Below are positions 54,126-63,321 of a DNA stretch of 64,000 nt, piece by piece. Numbering within the stretch: the first letter of the stretch is position 1; each line of letters begins with the position of its first letter. The notes below the pieces were generated by a model that was not told the origin of the DNA, did not search any database, and worked only from the letters and a program-made list of their open reading frames with translations. The stretch spans positions 424,501 through 488,500 of the forward strand of contig NZ_JASZYB010000002.1 of the NCBI RefSeq assembly GCF_030317205.1. The letters run 5' to 3'. This stretch comes from Variovorax sp. J2L1-78 (GTDB lineage Bacteria; Pseudomonadota; Gammaproteobacteria; Burkholderiales; Burkholderiaceae_C). Made by a program: the position numbers and the translations under genes.

Positions 54126-55310
54126 TCAGAGCAGCCCGCGGTGCGCGAGGTTGCGCATCAGCGCGGTGATGCCGAAGCGCCAGCGCGGCGCCTGGTCGGC
54201 GTGCACCACGCGGTTGACCAGCGCGCCGAGTTCCGGGGCCCAGATGCGCACCTGGTCGCCCACGACGTGGGTGAAACCCTGGCCTGGGCCGTGGCGGTCC
54301 TGCGTGGGCGCGAACATCGTGCCCAGGAACAGCATCAGCCCGTCCGGGTAGTCGTGGTGCTGGTTGATGGCCTGGCCCACCAGGTCGAGCGGATCGCGGC
54401 TGATCTTCGCGAGCGAGCTCGACCCCTCCATCGTGAAGCCTTCCGGCCCCGTGACCTGCAGGCCGACCGTGATGCGCCGCACGTCGTCGATGCCGAAGCC
54501 GGCGTCGAACAGGCGGATGAAAGGCCCGATGGCGCAGGAGGCGTTGTTGTCCTTGGCCTTGCCCAGCAGCAGCGCGCTGCGGCCTTCGAAGTCGCGCAGG
54601 TTCACGTCGTTGCCCAGCGCCGCGCCCAGGGTCTGGCCCCGGCTGTTCACGGCCAGCACCACCTCCGGCTCGGGGTTGTTCCAGACCGACCCCGAATGGA
54701 TGCCCACGTCGGCACCCGTGCCCACGGCCGACAGCACCGGCGCCTTGGTGAAGATCTCGGCGTCCGGTCCGATGCCGACCTCCAGGTACTGCGACCACGC
54801 GCCCTGGGCGATCAGCACCTCTTTCACGCGCGCCGCCTCGGGCGAGCCCGGCACGATGTCCGCCAGGTTGTCGCCGAGTACGTCGCCGATGGCCTGGCGC
54901 GTGGCCTCGGCCCGCGACGCATCGCCGCGCGCCTGCTCCTCGATCACGCGCTCCAGCAGGCTCGCGACGAAGGTCACGCCGCTGGCCTTCACCGCCTGCA
55001 GGTCGCAGGGCGCGAGCAGCCAGGGCTGGGTCGTGTCGCGTGCCGTCTCGTCGCTGTTGGCCAGGGCTCCTTCGAGTGATGCGATGCGATGCGCGATGCC
55101 GTCCTGCAGCGCCGCGCGCACAGCGGCTGCGGGCGCGTCGCCTTCGAGCAGCTGGCTCATGGTGGGCGCGACGCGCGACAGGTCGTGCAGGTGGTCGCCA
55201 TGCACCGCCACCAGCACCGGGCCGACGTCCGGCTGCCAAAGGCGGCCGACCAGCGTGGCCTGGGCGGTATCGTGCGGAAGAGAGGAAGAGGCACGGAGGG
55301 AGAGGGGCAT
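54126..55310 (-). CDS. FAH-family 2-keto-3-deoxy sugar acid dehydratase-like protein
   Basis: This 394-residue protein has a C-terminal fumarylacetoacetate hydrolase fold with the metal-binding EPEVVLAVNSRG segment and an N-terminal domain of about 150 residues. Its start (TLVGRLWQPDVGPVLVAVHG, then DLSRVAPTMSQLLEG) resembles Caulobacter XylX, a 2-keto-3-deoxy-xylonate dehydratase. That suggests a role in oxidative pentose or uronate breakdown. The ATG at 55308-55310 is preferred to the longer open frame. It is divergent from the PlsC gene over 199 bp. Confidence 0.75.
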   Translation of the reverse strand: MPLSLRASSSLPHDTAQATLVGRLWQPDVGPVLVAVHGDHLHDLSRVAPTMSQLLEGDAPAAAVRAALQDGIAHRIASLEGALANSDETARDTTQPWLLAPCDLQAVKASGVTFVASLLERVIEEQARGDASRAEATRQAIGDVLGDNLADIVPGSPEAARVKEVLIAQGAWSQYLEVGIGPDAEIFTKAPVLSAVGTGADVGIHSGSVWNNPEPEVVLAVNSRGQTLGAALGNDVNLRDFEGRSALLLGKAKDNNASCAIGPFIRLFDAGFGIDDVRRITVGLQVTGPEGFTMEGSSSLAKISRDPLDLVGQAINQHHDYPDGLMLFLGTMFAPTQDRHGPGQGFTHVVGDQVRIWAPELGALVNRVVHADQAPRWRFGITALMRNLAHRGLL

Positions 55311-55509
55311 GGTGTTGTCTCGGCTCTGAAGTTCTGAAGGACGCACCGGCCGCGAAGGCCGTGCGCCGCAACGATAACGCGCCCGGCCGCCGCGTGCGTG
55401 CCGCAGGGATTCCGCACCGGCCTGATCTGGCGCAGGAAGCCTCGGGCCATCTTGTGCGCACAATCGCAGTCCTCGCGCTCACTCGCGCCTTCGCGGCGCC
55501 GCCCGTCCC

Positions 55510-56439
55510 ATGCTCGGTTTTCTGCCCCCCGTCGTCCGCGGCGTCATCGCCTTCCTGCTGCTGGTCGTCAACACCTTGTTCTGGTGCAGCCTGGTCTTCG
55601 TGCTCGCGCTGGTGAAGCTGGTGCTGCCCTTCGCCGCCGTGCGCAAAGCCATCGACCCGGTGCTCAACGGCGTGGCCACGGCCTGGATCGCCTGCAACAG
55701 CGGCTGGATGCGGCTCACGCAGCGGACCCAATGGGACGTGCAGGGTGTCGACGACCTGGCCTACCGCGGCTGGTACCTGGTGAACGCCAACCACCAGTCG
55801 TGGGTCGACATCTTCGTGCTGCAGCACACGATGAACCGCCGCATTCCGATGCTGAAGTTCTTCCTCAAGCAGCAGCTCATCTATGTGCCGGTGATCGGCC
55901 TGGCCTGGTGGGCGCTCGACTTCCCCTTCATGGCGCGCCACTCGAAGGCCGACCTGCGCAAGAACCCCGCGCTGCGCGGCCAGGACCGCGAGACCACGCG
56001 CCGCGCCTGCGAGAAATTCGCGCTGGTGCCCACCAGCGTGATGAACTTCGCCGAGGGCACGCGCTTCACCGCCGCCAAGCACCAGGCGCAGGGCTCGCCC
56101 TACCGCCACCTGCTCAAGCCCAAGTCCGGCGCGCTCGCACTGGCACTCGAAGCGATGGGCGCCAAGTTCCAGTCGCTGATCGACGTGACCATCGTCTACC
56201 CCGACGGCGTGCCGAGCTTCTGGGACTTTCTCTGCGGCCGCACGACACGCGTCGTCGTGCGGGCGCGCGAAGTGGCGATCCCGGCAGACTTCGCGCAGGG
56301 CGACTACGTCGCCGACTCGGTCTTCCGCGGCCGGTTCCACCGATGGCTGGCGGGCATCTGGGCCGCCAAGGATGCGGAGATCGACGCGCTGATGCCGCCA
56401 CAGGCCGCACCGTCCGATACGGCGGCCGCGAAGACTTGA
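55510..56439 (+). CDS. PlsC-type acyltransferase
   Basis: This 309-residue 1-acylglycerol-3-phosphate acyltransferase-like enzyme has two N-terminal hydrophobic segments (about 5-48). Motif I is NANHQSWVDI, with HxxxxD, and motif III is NFAEGTRFT. It is most like YihG/LPLAT-type enzymes rather than the housekeeping PlsC. Its gene stop is directly next to the convergent nicB stop, with no spacer. It may re-acylate lysophospholipids brought in by LplT, a link based only on function. Confidence 0.88.
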   Translation: MLGFLPPVVRGVIAFLLLVVNTLFWCSLVFVLALVKLVLPFAAVRKAIDPVLNGVATAWIACNSGWMRLTQRTQWDVQGVDDLAYRGWYLVNANHQSWVDIFVLQHTMNRRIPMLKFFLKQQLIYVPVIGLAWWALDFPFMARHSKADLRKNPALRGQDRETTRRACEKFALVPTSVMNFAEGTRFTAAKHQAQGSPYRHLLKPKSGALALALEAMGAKFQSLIDVTIVYPDGVPSFWDFLCGRTTRVVVRAREVAIPADFAQGDYVADSVFRGRFHRWLAGIWAAKDAEIDALMPPQAAPSDTAAAKT

Positions 56440-59400
56440 TCAGCGCCTGACGGTGGTTTCGGCACGCAGCCGCGCCACATCCTTCGCCAGGGTGGCCCAC
56501 GGCGCAGCCTGCGGCGCGAAGCGCGCGCGCATGTAGCCGGCGAGCTCGACGATCTGCGCGTCGTCCAGCGCACCGCCGAAGGCCGGCATGAAGCCGATGT
56601 CCTTCGTGGCCGGCTCGCGCACGCCGTCGAGGATGGTGCGCAGCAGGTTGTCGGGCCGGTCGCTCGTGAAGTTGGTGTTGAGCGCCAGCGGCGTGTTCAC
56701 GCCCAACAGCGTCGGCCCGTCGCCGTCGTGGTGGCAGGCGGCGCAGGCGTTGTCGAACAGGCGCTGCGGTGCGCCGAGCAGCCGGCCTTTGGTGGCGGCA
56801 GCCGTCTGCACGGCTTGCGCGGCCAGGGCCTGCGGGTCGGGCACGGCCGGGTTGAAGGATGCGAGGTAGGTGCTCATCGCGCGGATGTCTTCGTCGGACA
56901 CCTGCTGCAGTTCGCGCACCACCTCGGCCATCGGCCCGCCAGCGGTGCCGTGCGACGGCGCATGGCCGTTGCGCAGGTAGCCATAAAGCGCGTCGGCGTT
57001 CCAGGGCACGGCGGACTTCGACAGCGCCGTGAGCGCAGGCGCCTCCCAGCCGTCGACCATCGCGCCCGACAAGAAGGCACGGCCGCCCTGCTCCGCGCCC
57101 AGCGCATTGCGCGGCGTGTGGCAGGCGCCGCAATGGCCCAGGCCGTTGACCAGGTAGGCCCCGCGATTCCATTCGGCGCTTTGCGTGGCGACCGGTGCAT
57201 ACGGCGTGGGGTCGTGGAACAGCGCGTTCCAGCCGACCATCAGCGGGCGCATGTTGAAGGGAAACTTGAGGTCCGACTTCGGCGTGGCTGACTGCACCGG
57301 TGGCATCGACATGAAGTACGCGTACAGCGCCTGCAGGTCGTCGTCGCTGGTCTTGGCGAAGGCCGTGTATGGAAAGGCCGGGTACAGGTGATGCCCATCG
57401 CGCGAGACACCTTCGCGCATCGCGCGCTGGAAGGCGCTGAAGGACCAGCGGCCCAGTCCTGTTTCGGGGTCGGGTGTGAGGTTGGTGGTGTAGATCGTGC
57501 CGAAGGGCGTGTTCATCGCACGGCCGCCGGCATTGGGCGTGCCGCCCTCGGCGGTGTGGCACACGGCGCAGTCGCCCATCGCGGCGAGCACGCGGCCCCG
57601 CTCGATGGTCGTCGCGCTGTAGACCGGTGCGGTGAGCGACACGGGCGCGATGGCCGAGCGCCAGCCCAGCACGCCGGCGAACACGCCGATGCCGCCGATG
57701 AGCACGGCACTCGCCGCGGCCCACATGCCCTTGCGCTTCGGCCAGGGCGCATCGGTCGGCATGCGTAACGGCGGCGTGGCCCCTGGCGCGTGCGCGCGTG
57801 GTAGATCTGCAGTGGCACCCTCACCATCGGGCGGCATCAAAGGGTTCAGCGCCGCACGCACCACCTCCGGCGTGAAGGGCGGCGAACGAAAACGCACCCC
57901 CGTCGCATCGAAGATCGCGTTCGCGATGGCCGCCGTGCCCGGCACCGACGACGACTCGCCCGCCCCCAGCGGCGCCTCGCCTTGCCGCGGCATGTGCATC
58001 ACCTCGATCACCGGCACCTGGCGGAAGTTGAGGATCGGGTAGCCGCCCCACTCGCGGTTCGCGACCACGCCCGACGCCGGCCGGCCGGCCATCACCTCAC
58101 CGGCAGGCGCGCCACCCGCCTGCTGCGGCGCGAAGCGGACTTCCTCCATCAGCGCGCGGCTGGTGGTCTGGATCACGTTGCCGTGGATCTGGTGCTCAAT
58201 GCCCGCGGGGTTGACCATCATCCCCGCGTCGTGGCCGACCACCACGCGGCGCACGTGCACCTCGCCGGTCTTGCGGTTCACCTCGACGTCGGCCACCCAG
58301 GCGGCCCAGGCCGCGCCGAAGCCGGGCCACTTGCTGTGCACGTAGCGCGCATAGGCGAAGCCCTGGCCGAAGAGGATGTCGCCCCCTTGGCCAAGTCCGC
58401 CATCCGCGTTCTCCTGCGGCCCGGTGCGCATGCGCCAGCCGGCCTTCTGCGCGGTGGCCTGCACCAGCTCGACCGCTCGCTCGTCGTGCAGGTGACGCAG
58501 GCGGAACTGCACCGGGTCGACGCCCGCCGCGGTGGCGAGTTCGTCGATATACGACTCGTGCGCGAACGAGCTCGGCAACGCCGACACGCCACGCAGCCAC
58601 GAGGCGCGCACGATCGGCGCCATGTCGTTGACCTTCACGCGCAGGTTGTCGACCGTGTAGGGCGGGCGCGCCGTGCGGTCGCCCATCTCGTAGGCCTGGG
58701 CCACCGGCTCGACAGTGCGCGTGAGCAGCAGCGCCAGCGTGGGGGCGCCGTTCGACGGGTACGAGGTCTCGAAGTCGTAGGCGGCGATGCCGCCGTCGGC
58801 GTCGAGCCCGCCATTGACGTCCATCAGCTGCGCAGCACCCTTGGGCTCCCACGCGTGCTCCTGTTCGCGCGTGAGCTGCACGCGCACCGGTGCACCGACG
58901 GCGCGGGCCAGCAGCGCGGCATCCGCGGCCACGTCATCGGCACCGTTGCGGCCGTAGCAACCGGCAGCTTCCATGCGGACCACGTCGACCTGCAGGTCCT
59001 GCAGGCCCATCAGTCTGGCGAGGTCGTCGCGCAGCACGTGCGGGCTTTGCGACCCGGCCCACACGCGCAAGGGAAAGCCGTCAGGCGCATCGGCACGCCA
59101 ATCGGCGAGCGCGCACGACGGCCCGATCGACGCGTGCATTTGATAGGGCCACACGTAGGTGCGCCGCATCGGCTGCGCCGCGCGCGCGATGGCACCGTCG
59201 ACATCGCCGTCGTCGATCAGCAGGCGCTGCGTCGCGGGGTTGTTGCGCAGCGCCTGTTCGACGTTCGACAGGTCCGGCATGCCAGGCCAGGCCTTCCACG
59301 TCACACGCAGTTCGCGCATGGCCTGCTCGGCGTGCTCCTCGCGCTCGGCCACGATGCCGACGAAGTCGCGCAGCACCACCACGGCGCAGATGCCGGGGAT

Positions 59401-60174
59401 GTGCGCGATGGACGATTCGTCGACCGATTCGAGCGTATTGCCGATGTAGTCGCCATGGTCGGCGCCCGCGTACGGCGGCCGCACGACGCGGCCGTGCAGC
59501 ATGCCGGGCACGCGCATGTCGTGCACGAAGACCAGCTCGCCCGCCAGCTTGGCGGGGATGTCGACGCGCGGCTGGCGCGTGCCGACGAGGCGGTAGTCCG
59601 CGGCGCTCTTGGTCGGTGTCGACGTGTCGAGCGACAGCACGGTGCGCTGGCCCGCGACCAGCTGGCCCAGCGGCAGCCGACGACCGTCGTCGTCGCGCAG
59701 CTGCACCACGCCGGCCTCGATGCACAGCGCATCGGCCGGCACACCGAGCCGCACCGCGGCTTGTGCCAGCAGCCAGGCGCGCGCCTGGGCGGCCGCGGCG
59801 CGCAGCGGCGCCGCGTGGATCTGGATCGACGCGCTGGCGATGGTGCCGCCCTGGTTGGGCACGCGCGCGGTGTCGCCCAGCACCATGTTCAGGTCGCCGA
59901 GCGGGATGTCGAGTTCTTCGGCCACGATCTGCGCCAGGGCCGTGCGGATGCCGGTGCCCAGGTCGACGTGGCCGTGCAGCGCGGTGACGCTGCCGTCGTC
60001 CCACACCGCGAGCAGGATCTCGTCGCCTTCGGCCGGGTTGCCCGACACCGCGATGGGCTGGCCCTGGGCCGGAGGCGGCGGCAGCGGCGTCGGCCGGGTG
60101 ATGACCAGTACGCCGTCGGCCGTCAGGAAATCGCCGCGCGTGTGCGGCGTGTCGGCCCGACGCACGCTCGTCAT
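56440..60174 (-). CDS. nicB: NicB-like molybdenum hydroxylase large subunit fused to triheme cytochrome c
   Basis: This 1244-residue protein has a xanthine-dehydrogenase-type molybdopterin domain (about 30-795) and one transmembrane helix (about 818-838). Three c-type haem sites follow: CAVCH 869-873, CGACH 1015-1019 and CAACH 1144-1148. This is the architecture of nicotinate dehydrogenase NicB, which hydroxylates nicotinate to 6-hydroxynicotinate and passes electrons to the respiratory chain. KRK before the helix predicts a cytoplasmic Mo domain and a periplasmic cytochrome. The ATG overlaps the stop of the 2Fe-2S subunit gene. A related N-heterocycle or aldehyde substrate is the alternative. 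Confidence 0.82.
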   Translation of the reverse strand: MTSVRRADTPHTRGDFLTADGVLVITRPTPLPPPPAQGQPIAVSGNPAEGDEILLAVWDDGSVTALHGHVDLGTGIRTALAQIVAEELDIPLGDLNMVLGDTARVPNQGGTIASASIQIHAAPLRAAAAQARAWLLAQAAVRLGVPADALCIEAGVVQLRDDDGRRLPLGQLVAGQRTVLSLDTSTPTKSAADYRLVGTRQPRVDIPAKLAGELVFVHDMRVPGMLHGRVVRPPYAGADHGDYIGNTLESVDESSIAHIPGICAVVVLRDFVGIVAEREEHAEQAMRELRVTWKAWPGMPDLSNVEQALRNNPATQRLLIDDGDVDGAIARAAQPMRRTYVWPYQMHASIGPSCALADWRADAPDGFPLRVWAGSQSPHVLRDDLARLMGLQDLQVDVVRMEAAGCYGRNGADDVAADAALLARAVGAPVRVQLTREQEHAWEPKGAAQLMDVNGGLDADGGIAAYDFETSYPSNGAPTLALLLTRTVEPVAQAYEMGDRTARPPYTVDNLRVKVNDMAPIVRASWLRGVSALPSSFAHESYIDELATAAGVDPVQFRLRHLHDERAVELVQATAQKAGWRMRTGPQENADGGLGQGGDILFGQGFAYARYVHSKWPGFGAAWAAWVADVEVNRKTGEVHVRRVVVGHDAGMMVNPAGIEHQIHGNVIQTTSRALMEEVRFAPQQAGGAPAGEVMAGRPASGVVANREWGGYPILNFRQVPVIEVMHMPRQGEAPLGAGESSSVPGTAAIANAIFDATGVRFRSPPFTPEVVRAALNPLMPPDGEGATADLPRAHAPGATPPLRMPTDAPWPKRKGMWAAASAVLIGGIGVFAGVLGWRSAIAPVSLTAPVYSATTIERGRVLAAMGDCAVCHTAEGGTPNAGGRAMNTPFGTIYTTNLTPDPETGLGRWSFSAFQRAMREGVSRDGHHLYPAFPYTAFAKTSDDDLQALYAYFMSMPPVQSATPKSDLKFPFNMRPLMVGWNALFHDPTPYAPVATQSAEWNRGAYLVNGLGHCGACHTPRNALGAEQGGRAFLSGAMVDGWEAPALTALSKSAVPWNADALYGYLRNGHAPSHGTAGGPMAEVVRELQQVSDEDIRAMSTYLASFNPAVPDPQALAAQAVQTAAATKGRLLGAPQRLFDNACAACHHDGDGPTLLGVNTPLALNTNFTSDRPDNLLRTILDGVREPATKDIGFMPAFGGALDDAQIVELAGYMRARFAPQAAPWATLAKDVARLRAETTVRR

Positions 60175-60683
60175 GCGTTCGCTGCCAGCCGCGATGCGGC
60201 GAGCTGCACCGCGCGCACGATCTCGACGTGCGTGCCGCAACGGCACAGGTTGCCCGAGAGCTCGGCACGGATGCGTTCTTCGCTCGGGTGCGGCTCGCGC
60301 GCGAGCAGCGCCGCGGCCTGCATCACCATGCCGTTGAGGCAGTAGCCGCACTGCGCGGCCTGGGCGTCTTCGAAGGCCGCCTGCACGGGGTGCCAGTTCA
60401 CGCGCGAGCCCAGGCCTTCAAGCGTGGTGATGGCACGGCCGGCCACGCCATGCGCGGGAATCACGCAGGAGCGCGCTGCGACGCCGTCGACCCACACGGT
60501 GCAGGCGCCGCATTGCCCGAGGCCACAGCCGTACTTGGGGCCATTGAGGCCGAGGTCGTTGCGCAGCAGCTGCAGCAACGAGGTCTCATGGGACACGGCC
60601 AGCGCCTGCGGCTCGCCGTTGACGGTCAAGGTGACCAGGCTGGCCGCATGCGCCGTGGTGTCAGCGCTGCAGCCGTCCGTCAC
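60171..60683 (-). CDS. nicA: NicA-like 2Fe-2S subunit
   Basis: This 170-residue ferredoxin-type subunit has the plant-type cluster (C53, C58, C61, C73 in YGCGLGQCGACT...RSC) and the second xanthine-dehydrogenase cluster (C112, C115, C147, C149 in QCGYCLNG and GNLCRCG). The GTG at 60681-60683 is chosen because it is in frame, follows a GGAG box and gives a short N-terminus before the ferredoxin fold. The frame itself is open to 60737. It overlaps the end of the binding-protein gene by 23 bases and the start of nicB by four, so all three are tightly coupled. Confidence 0.85.
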   Translation of the reverse strand: MTDGCSADTTAHAASLVTLTVNGEPQALAVSHETSLLQLLRNDLGLNGPKYGCGLGQCGACTVWVDGVAARSCVIPAHGVAGRAITTLEGLGSRVNWHPVQAAFEDAQAAQCGYCLNGMVMQAAALLAREPHPSEERIRAELSGNLCRCGTHVEIVRAVQLAASRLAANA

Positions 60684-61815
60684 GCTTGTACATCTCCAGG
60701 TCGACGAAGGTCGAGCCGTTGTGGTTCCTCGGGCCATAGGTCACCGGGAACTCGCCGAAGCGTGCATTGCCGATGCCCTCCATGCCCGCGACGAAGGCTT
60801 CGCGCGTGAGGGTGCGCCCGGCACGACGCAAGCCCTCGGCGAACACGCGCGCCACGATGTAGCCCTCGAGCGCCGTGTAGCTGTCGATCTTCTCGCCGGC
60901 CTCGGCCCGGTCGCGCTGGTAGTCGGCCACGATCGGCACCGACAGCGACTGCGGCGGCGGCACGATGCTGGCCGTGACCAGGCCTTCGAGCTTGCCCTGC
61001 AGCCGTTCGGCCGAGCCCGGCGCATCGGTGATGCCCACCGACAGCGTGTACAGCGGCGCCGCCGCGCCGCCGGCGCGGTAATCGCGGATGAAGACCTCGA
61101 CCATGCGCCCCGCCATGATCATCACCACCGCGCCGGGCCTGGCGCCCGCGAGCGTCGCGCTGATCTCCTTGGCGTCGGTCGCGGCGATCGCCATCGGCAC
61201 GGCCTTGACCACCTGCACCTTGTAGTCGGCCGCCAGCTGTTCGCAGGTGGCGAGGTTCGACTTGCCGAAGGCGCTGTCCTGAAAGACCACGGCGATGTTG
61301 CCGATGCCGATGGTCGACAGGTGGCTGATGATTTTGCGCAGCTCCAAGTCGTAGCCCGCGCGCACATGGAACAGGTTGCGGTTGAAGCTGGTGCGGAACG
61401 ACGTGGTGCCCACCAGCGGGGCGAACATCGGCACGCCGGCCTTGTCGGCCAGCGGCATCGCCGCAGCGAGGTTGCCGGTGGCGACGTAGCCGATCAGCGC
61501 GAAGACCTTGTCCTCGTCGATCAGCTTGGCGGTGTTGACGGCGGTCTTCGCCGGCTCGTAGACGTCGTCGTACGAGATCAGCTCGATCTTCCGGCCGTGG
61601 ATGCCCCCACCCTTGTTGATGCGGCCGAAGCAGACCTGCAGCCCCGCGCGGTAGTCCACACCGAAGTCCTTGGCCGGACCGCTGAACACGGCCGATTGGC
61701 CGATGCGGATCACGTTGTCCGACACGCCGTTCTCGGCACGGGCGAAACCGGACACGGCGGGGATCATCACGGCGGCGGCGCTGCGGGCCACCATCGTGCG
61801 GCGGGAGACGGGCAT
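60661..61815 (-). CDS. Liv-type ABC substrate-binding protein
   Basis: This 384-residue periplasmic binding protein of the branched-chain amino acid family has a signal ending near SGFARA (about residue 27). It then reads IRIGQSAVFSGPAKDFGVDYRAG, the usual beginning. The ATG at 61813-61815 is preferred over a GTG one codon earlier. It is followed with overlap by the nicA-like gene and preceded by a nicotinamidase gene. Context suggests that it binds nicotinate or a related pyridine rather than amino acids. Confidence 0.88.
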   Translation of the reverse strand: MPVSRRTMVARSAAAVMIPAVSGFARAENGVSDNVIRIGQSAVFSGPAKDFGVDYRAGLQVCFGRINKGGGIHGRKIELISYDDVYEPAKTAVNTAKLIDEDKVFALIGYVATGNLAAAMPLADKAGVPMFAPLVGTTSFRTSFNRNLFHVRAGYDLELRKIISHLSTIGIGNIAVVFQDSAFGKSNLATCEQLAADYKVQVVKAVPMAIAATDAKEISATLAGARPGAVVMIMAGRMVEVFIRDYRAGGAAAPLYTLSVGITDAPGSAERLQGKLEGLVTASIVPPPQSLSVPIVADYQRDRAEAGEKIDSYTALEGYIVARVFAEGLRRAGRTLTREAFVAGMEGIGNARFGEFPVTYGPRNHNGSTFVDLEMYKRDGRLQR

Positions 61816-61821
61816 CACGCG

Positions 61822-62535
61822 TCAGGCCGTTTCGATATCGCTGGACTGGATGCGCTTCACGCCCTTGGCCGCCATCTGCTTCCAGGCGGCCGCGAGCGAA
61901 CCGTTGAGGTCGATGGCGCGCGTAGCGTCCTCGATCACGTAGGCCTCGAAGCCGGCCTTGCGCGCGTCCATGGCGGTCCAGGCGACGCAGAAGTCGGTGG
62001 CCAGACCGGTGATGTACACCGTCTTGATGCCGCGTGCCTTGAGGTAGCCGGCCAGGCCGGTCACCGTCTTGTGGTCGGCTTCCTCGAAGGCCGAATAGCT
62101 GTCGACACCCTTGTTGTAGCCCTTGCGGATGATGAGCTGCGCGGTCGGCAGCTTCAGGTCCTTGTGCAGCGACGCGTCGTCGGTGCCCTGCACGCAGTGG
62201 TCGGGCCACAGCACCTGCGTGCCGTAGGTGAGCGTGGTCGTCTCGAAGGGCTTCTTGCCGGGGTAGGCCGTCGCGAAGGACGCGTGGCCGGGCGTGTGCC
62301 AGTCCTGGGTGACCACCACGTTCCGGAAGGCGCCGGCCAGCTTGTTGATCACCGGCACCACCTCGGCACCGCCCTTCACCGGCAGCGTGCCGCCCTCGAT
62401 GAAGCAGTTCTGCACATCGACCACGATCAGCGCGGCGTTGGCGGCCGGCTTGCGCTTGCCCGCAGCGAAGAGCTGCGGCGACAGCGCCACGAGCCCGAGG
62501 GCGGCACCGGCGTGAAGGAAGGTTCTGCGTTGCAT
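61822..62535 (-). CDS. pncA: exported nicotinamidase
   Basis: This 237-residue isochorismatase-fold amidase hydrolyses nicotinamide to nicotinate and ammonia. The catalytic set is D40, K143 and C188 (GLATDFCVAW), with metal ligands D78, H80 and H118 in QDWHTPGH and PDHCVQGT. Unlike cytosolic PncA it begins with a twin-arginine signal (QRRTFLHAGAALGLVAL, cleavage near 25). It is therefore probably exported to the periplasm, where it can act before uptake. It lies between livF and the binding-protein gene. Confidence 0.88.
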   Translation of the reverse strand: MQRRTFLHAGAALGLVALSPQLFAAGKRKPAANAALIVVDVQNCFIEGGTLPVKGGAEVVPVINKLAGAFRNVVVTQDWHTPGHASFATAYPGKKPFETTTLTYGTQVLWPDHCVQGTDDASLHKDLKLPTAQLIIRKGYNKGVDSYSAFEEADHKTVTGLAGYLKARGIKTVYITGLATDFCVAWTAMDARKAGFEAYVIEDATRAIDLNGSLAAAWKQMAAKGVKRIQSSDIETA

Positions 62536-62584
62536 GGCGGGGCTCCTGGCAAAGGTGGAGAAGAACGGTGATCGGACGCCGCGT

Positions 62585-63319
62585 TCAAACGCTCAGGTAG
62601 GCGCGGCGCACGTCGTCGTTCGCGGCGAGTTCGGCCATCGTCGCCTGGTAGCGGATCTGGCCCTTCTCGAGCACATAGGCCCGGTCGGACACCAGCTCGG
62701 CGAAGTGCATGTTCTGCTCCGACAGCAGGATGCTCACGCCCTGCGCCTTGAGTTCGAGGATCATGTTCGCCATCTGCTCGACGATGACCGGCGCCACGCC
62801 TTCGGACGGCTCGTCGAGCAGAACGAGGTAGGGGTTGCCCATCAGCGTGCGCGCCACGGTCAGCATCTGCTGCTCGCCGCCGCTCATGCGGCCACCGGGG
62901 CGCTGCGGCATCTCGCCGAGGTTCGGGAAGAGCTTGAACAGCCGCTCGGGCGTCCACAGCGGTGCCTCGCTGCCGTCGGCCCAGCGCCGCGGCGGCTGCT
63001 TGCCGACCTCGAGGTTCTCCATGACCGTGAGGTCGGTGAACACGCGGCGGTCCTCGGGCACGAAGCCCAGGCCCATCTTGGCCGCGTGGTGCGGTTCGCT
63101 CTTGGAGATGTCGTGCCCGAGGAAGCTCACCGCGCCCTTGCGCTTGGTCAGCATGCCGATCAGCGCCTTCAGCGTGGTCGACTTGCCCGCGCCGTTGCGG
63201 CCCATCAGCGCGACGACTTCACCGCGGCGGACTTCGAGGTCGACGTCGTAGAGGATCTGCGCGGCGCCGTACCAGGCGCACAGCGATTGGGCGGTCAGCA
63301 GTGTCTCGTGCTTGCTCAT
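62585..63319 (-). CDS. livF: LivF-type ABC transporter ATPase
   Basis: This 244-residue ATPase has Walker A GRNGAGKST (40-48), the signature MSGGEQQML and Walker B LVLLDEPSEGVAP, all typical of LivF. It partners LivG, whose gene ends three bases before this one starts. It lies upstream of pncA, so the importer, nicotinamidase, binding protein and hydroxylase form one gene group. Confidence 0.93.
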   Translation of the reverse strand: MSKHETLLTAQSLCAWYGAAQILYDVDLEVRRGEVVALMGRNGAGKSTTLKALIGMLTKRKGAVSFLGHDISKSEPHHAAKMGLGFVPEDRRVFTDLTVMENLEVGKQPPRRWADGSEAPLWTPERLFKLFPNLGEMPQRPGGRMSGGEQQMLTVARTLMGNPYLVLLDEPSEGVAPVIVEQMANMILELKAQGVSILLSEQNMHFAELVSDRAYVLEKGQIRYQATMAELAANDDVRRAYLSV

Positions 63320-63321
63320 GC

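Noticed and set aside
60684..60737. Upstream ATG extension of the 2Fe-2S subunit
   Set aside because: It would overlap the binding-protein gene by 77 bases and add residues with no family match; the GTG at 60683 has a better ribosome site.
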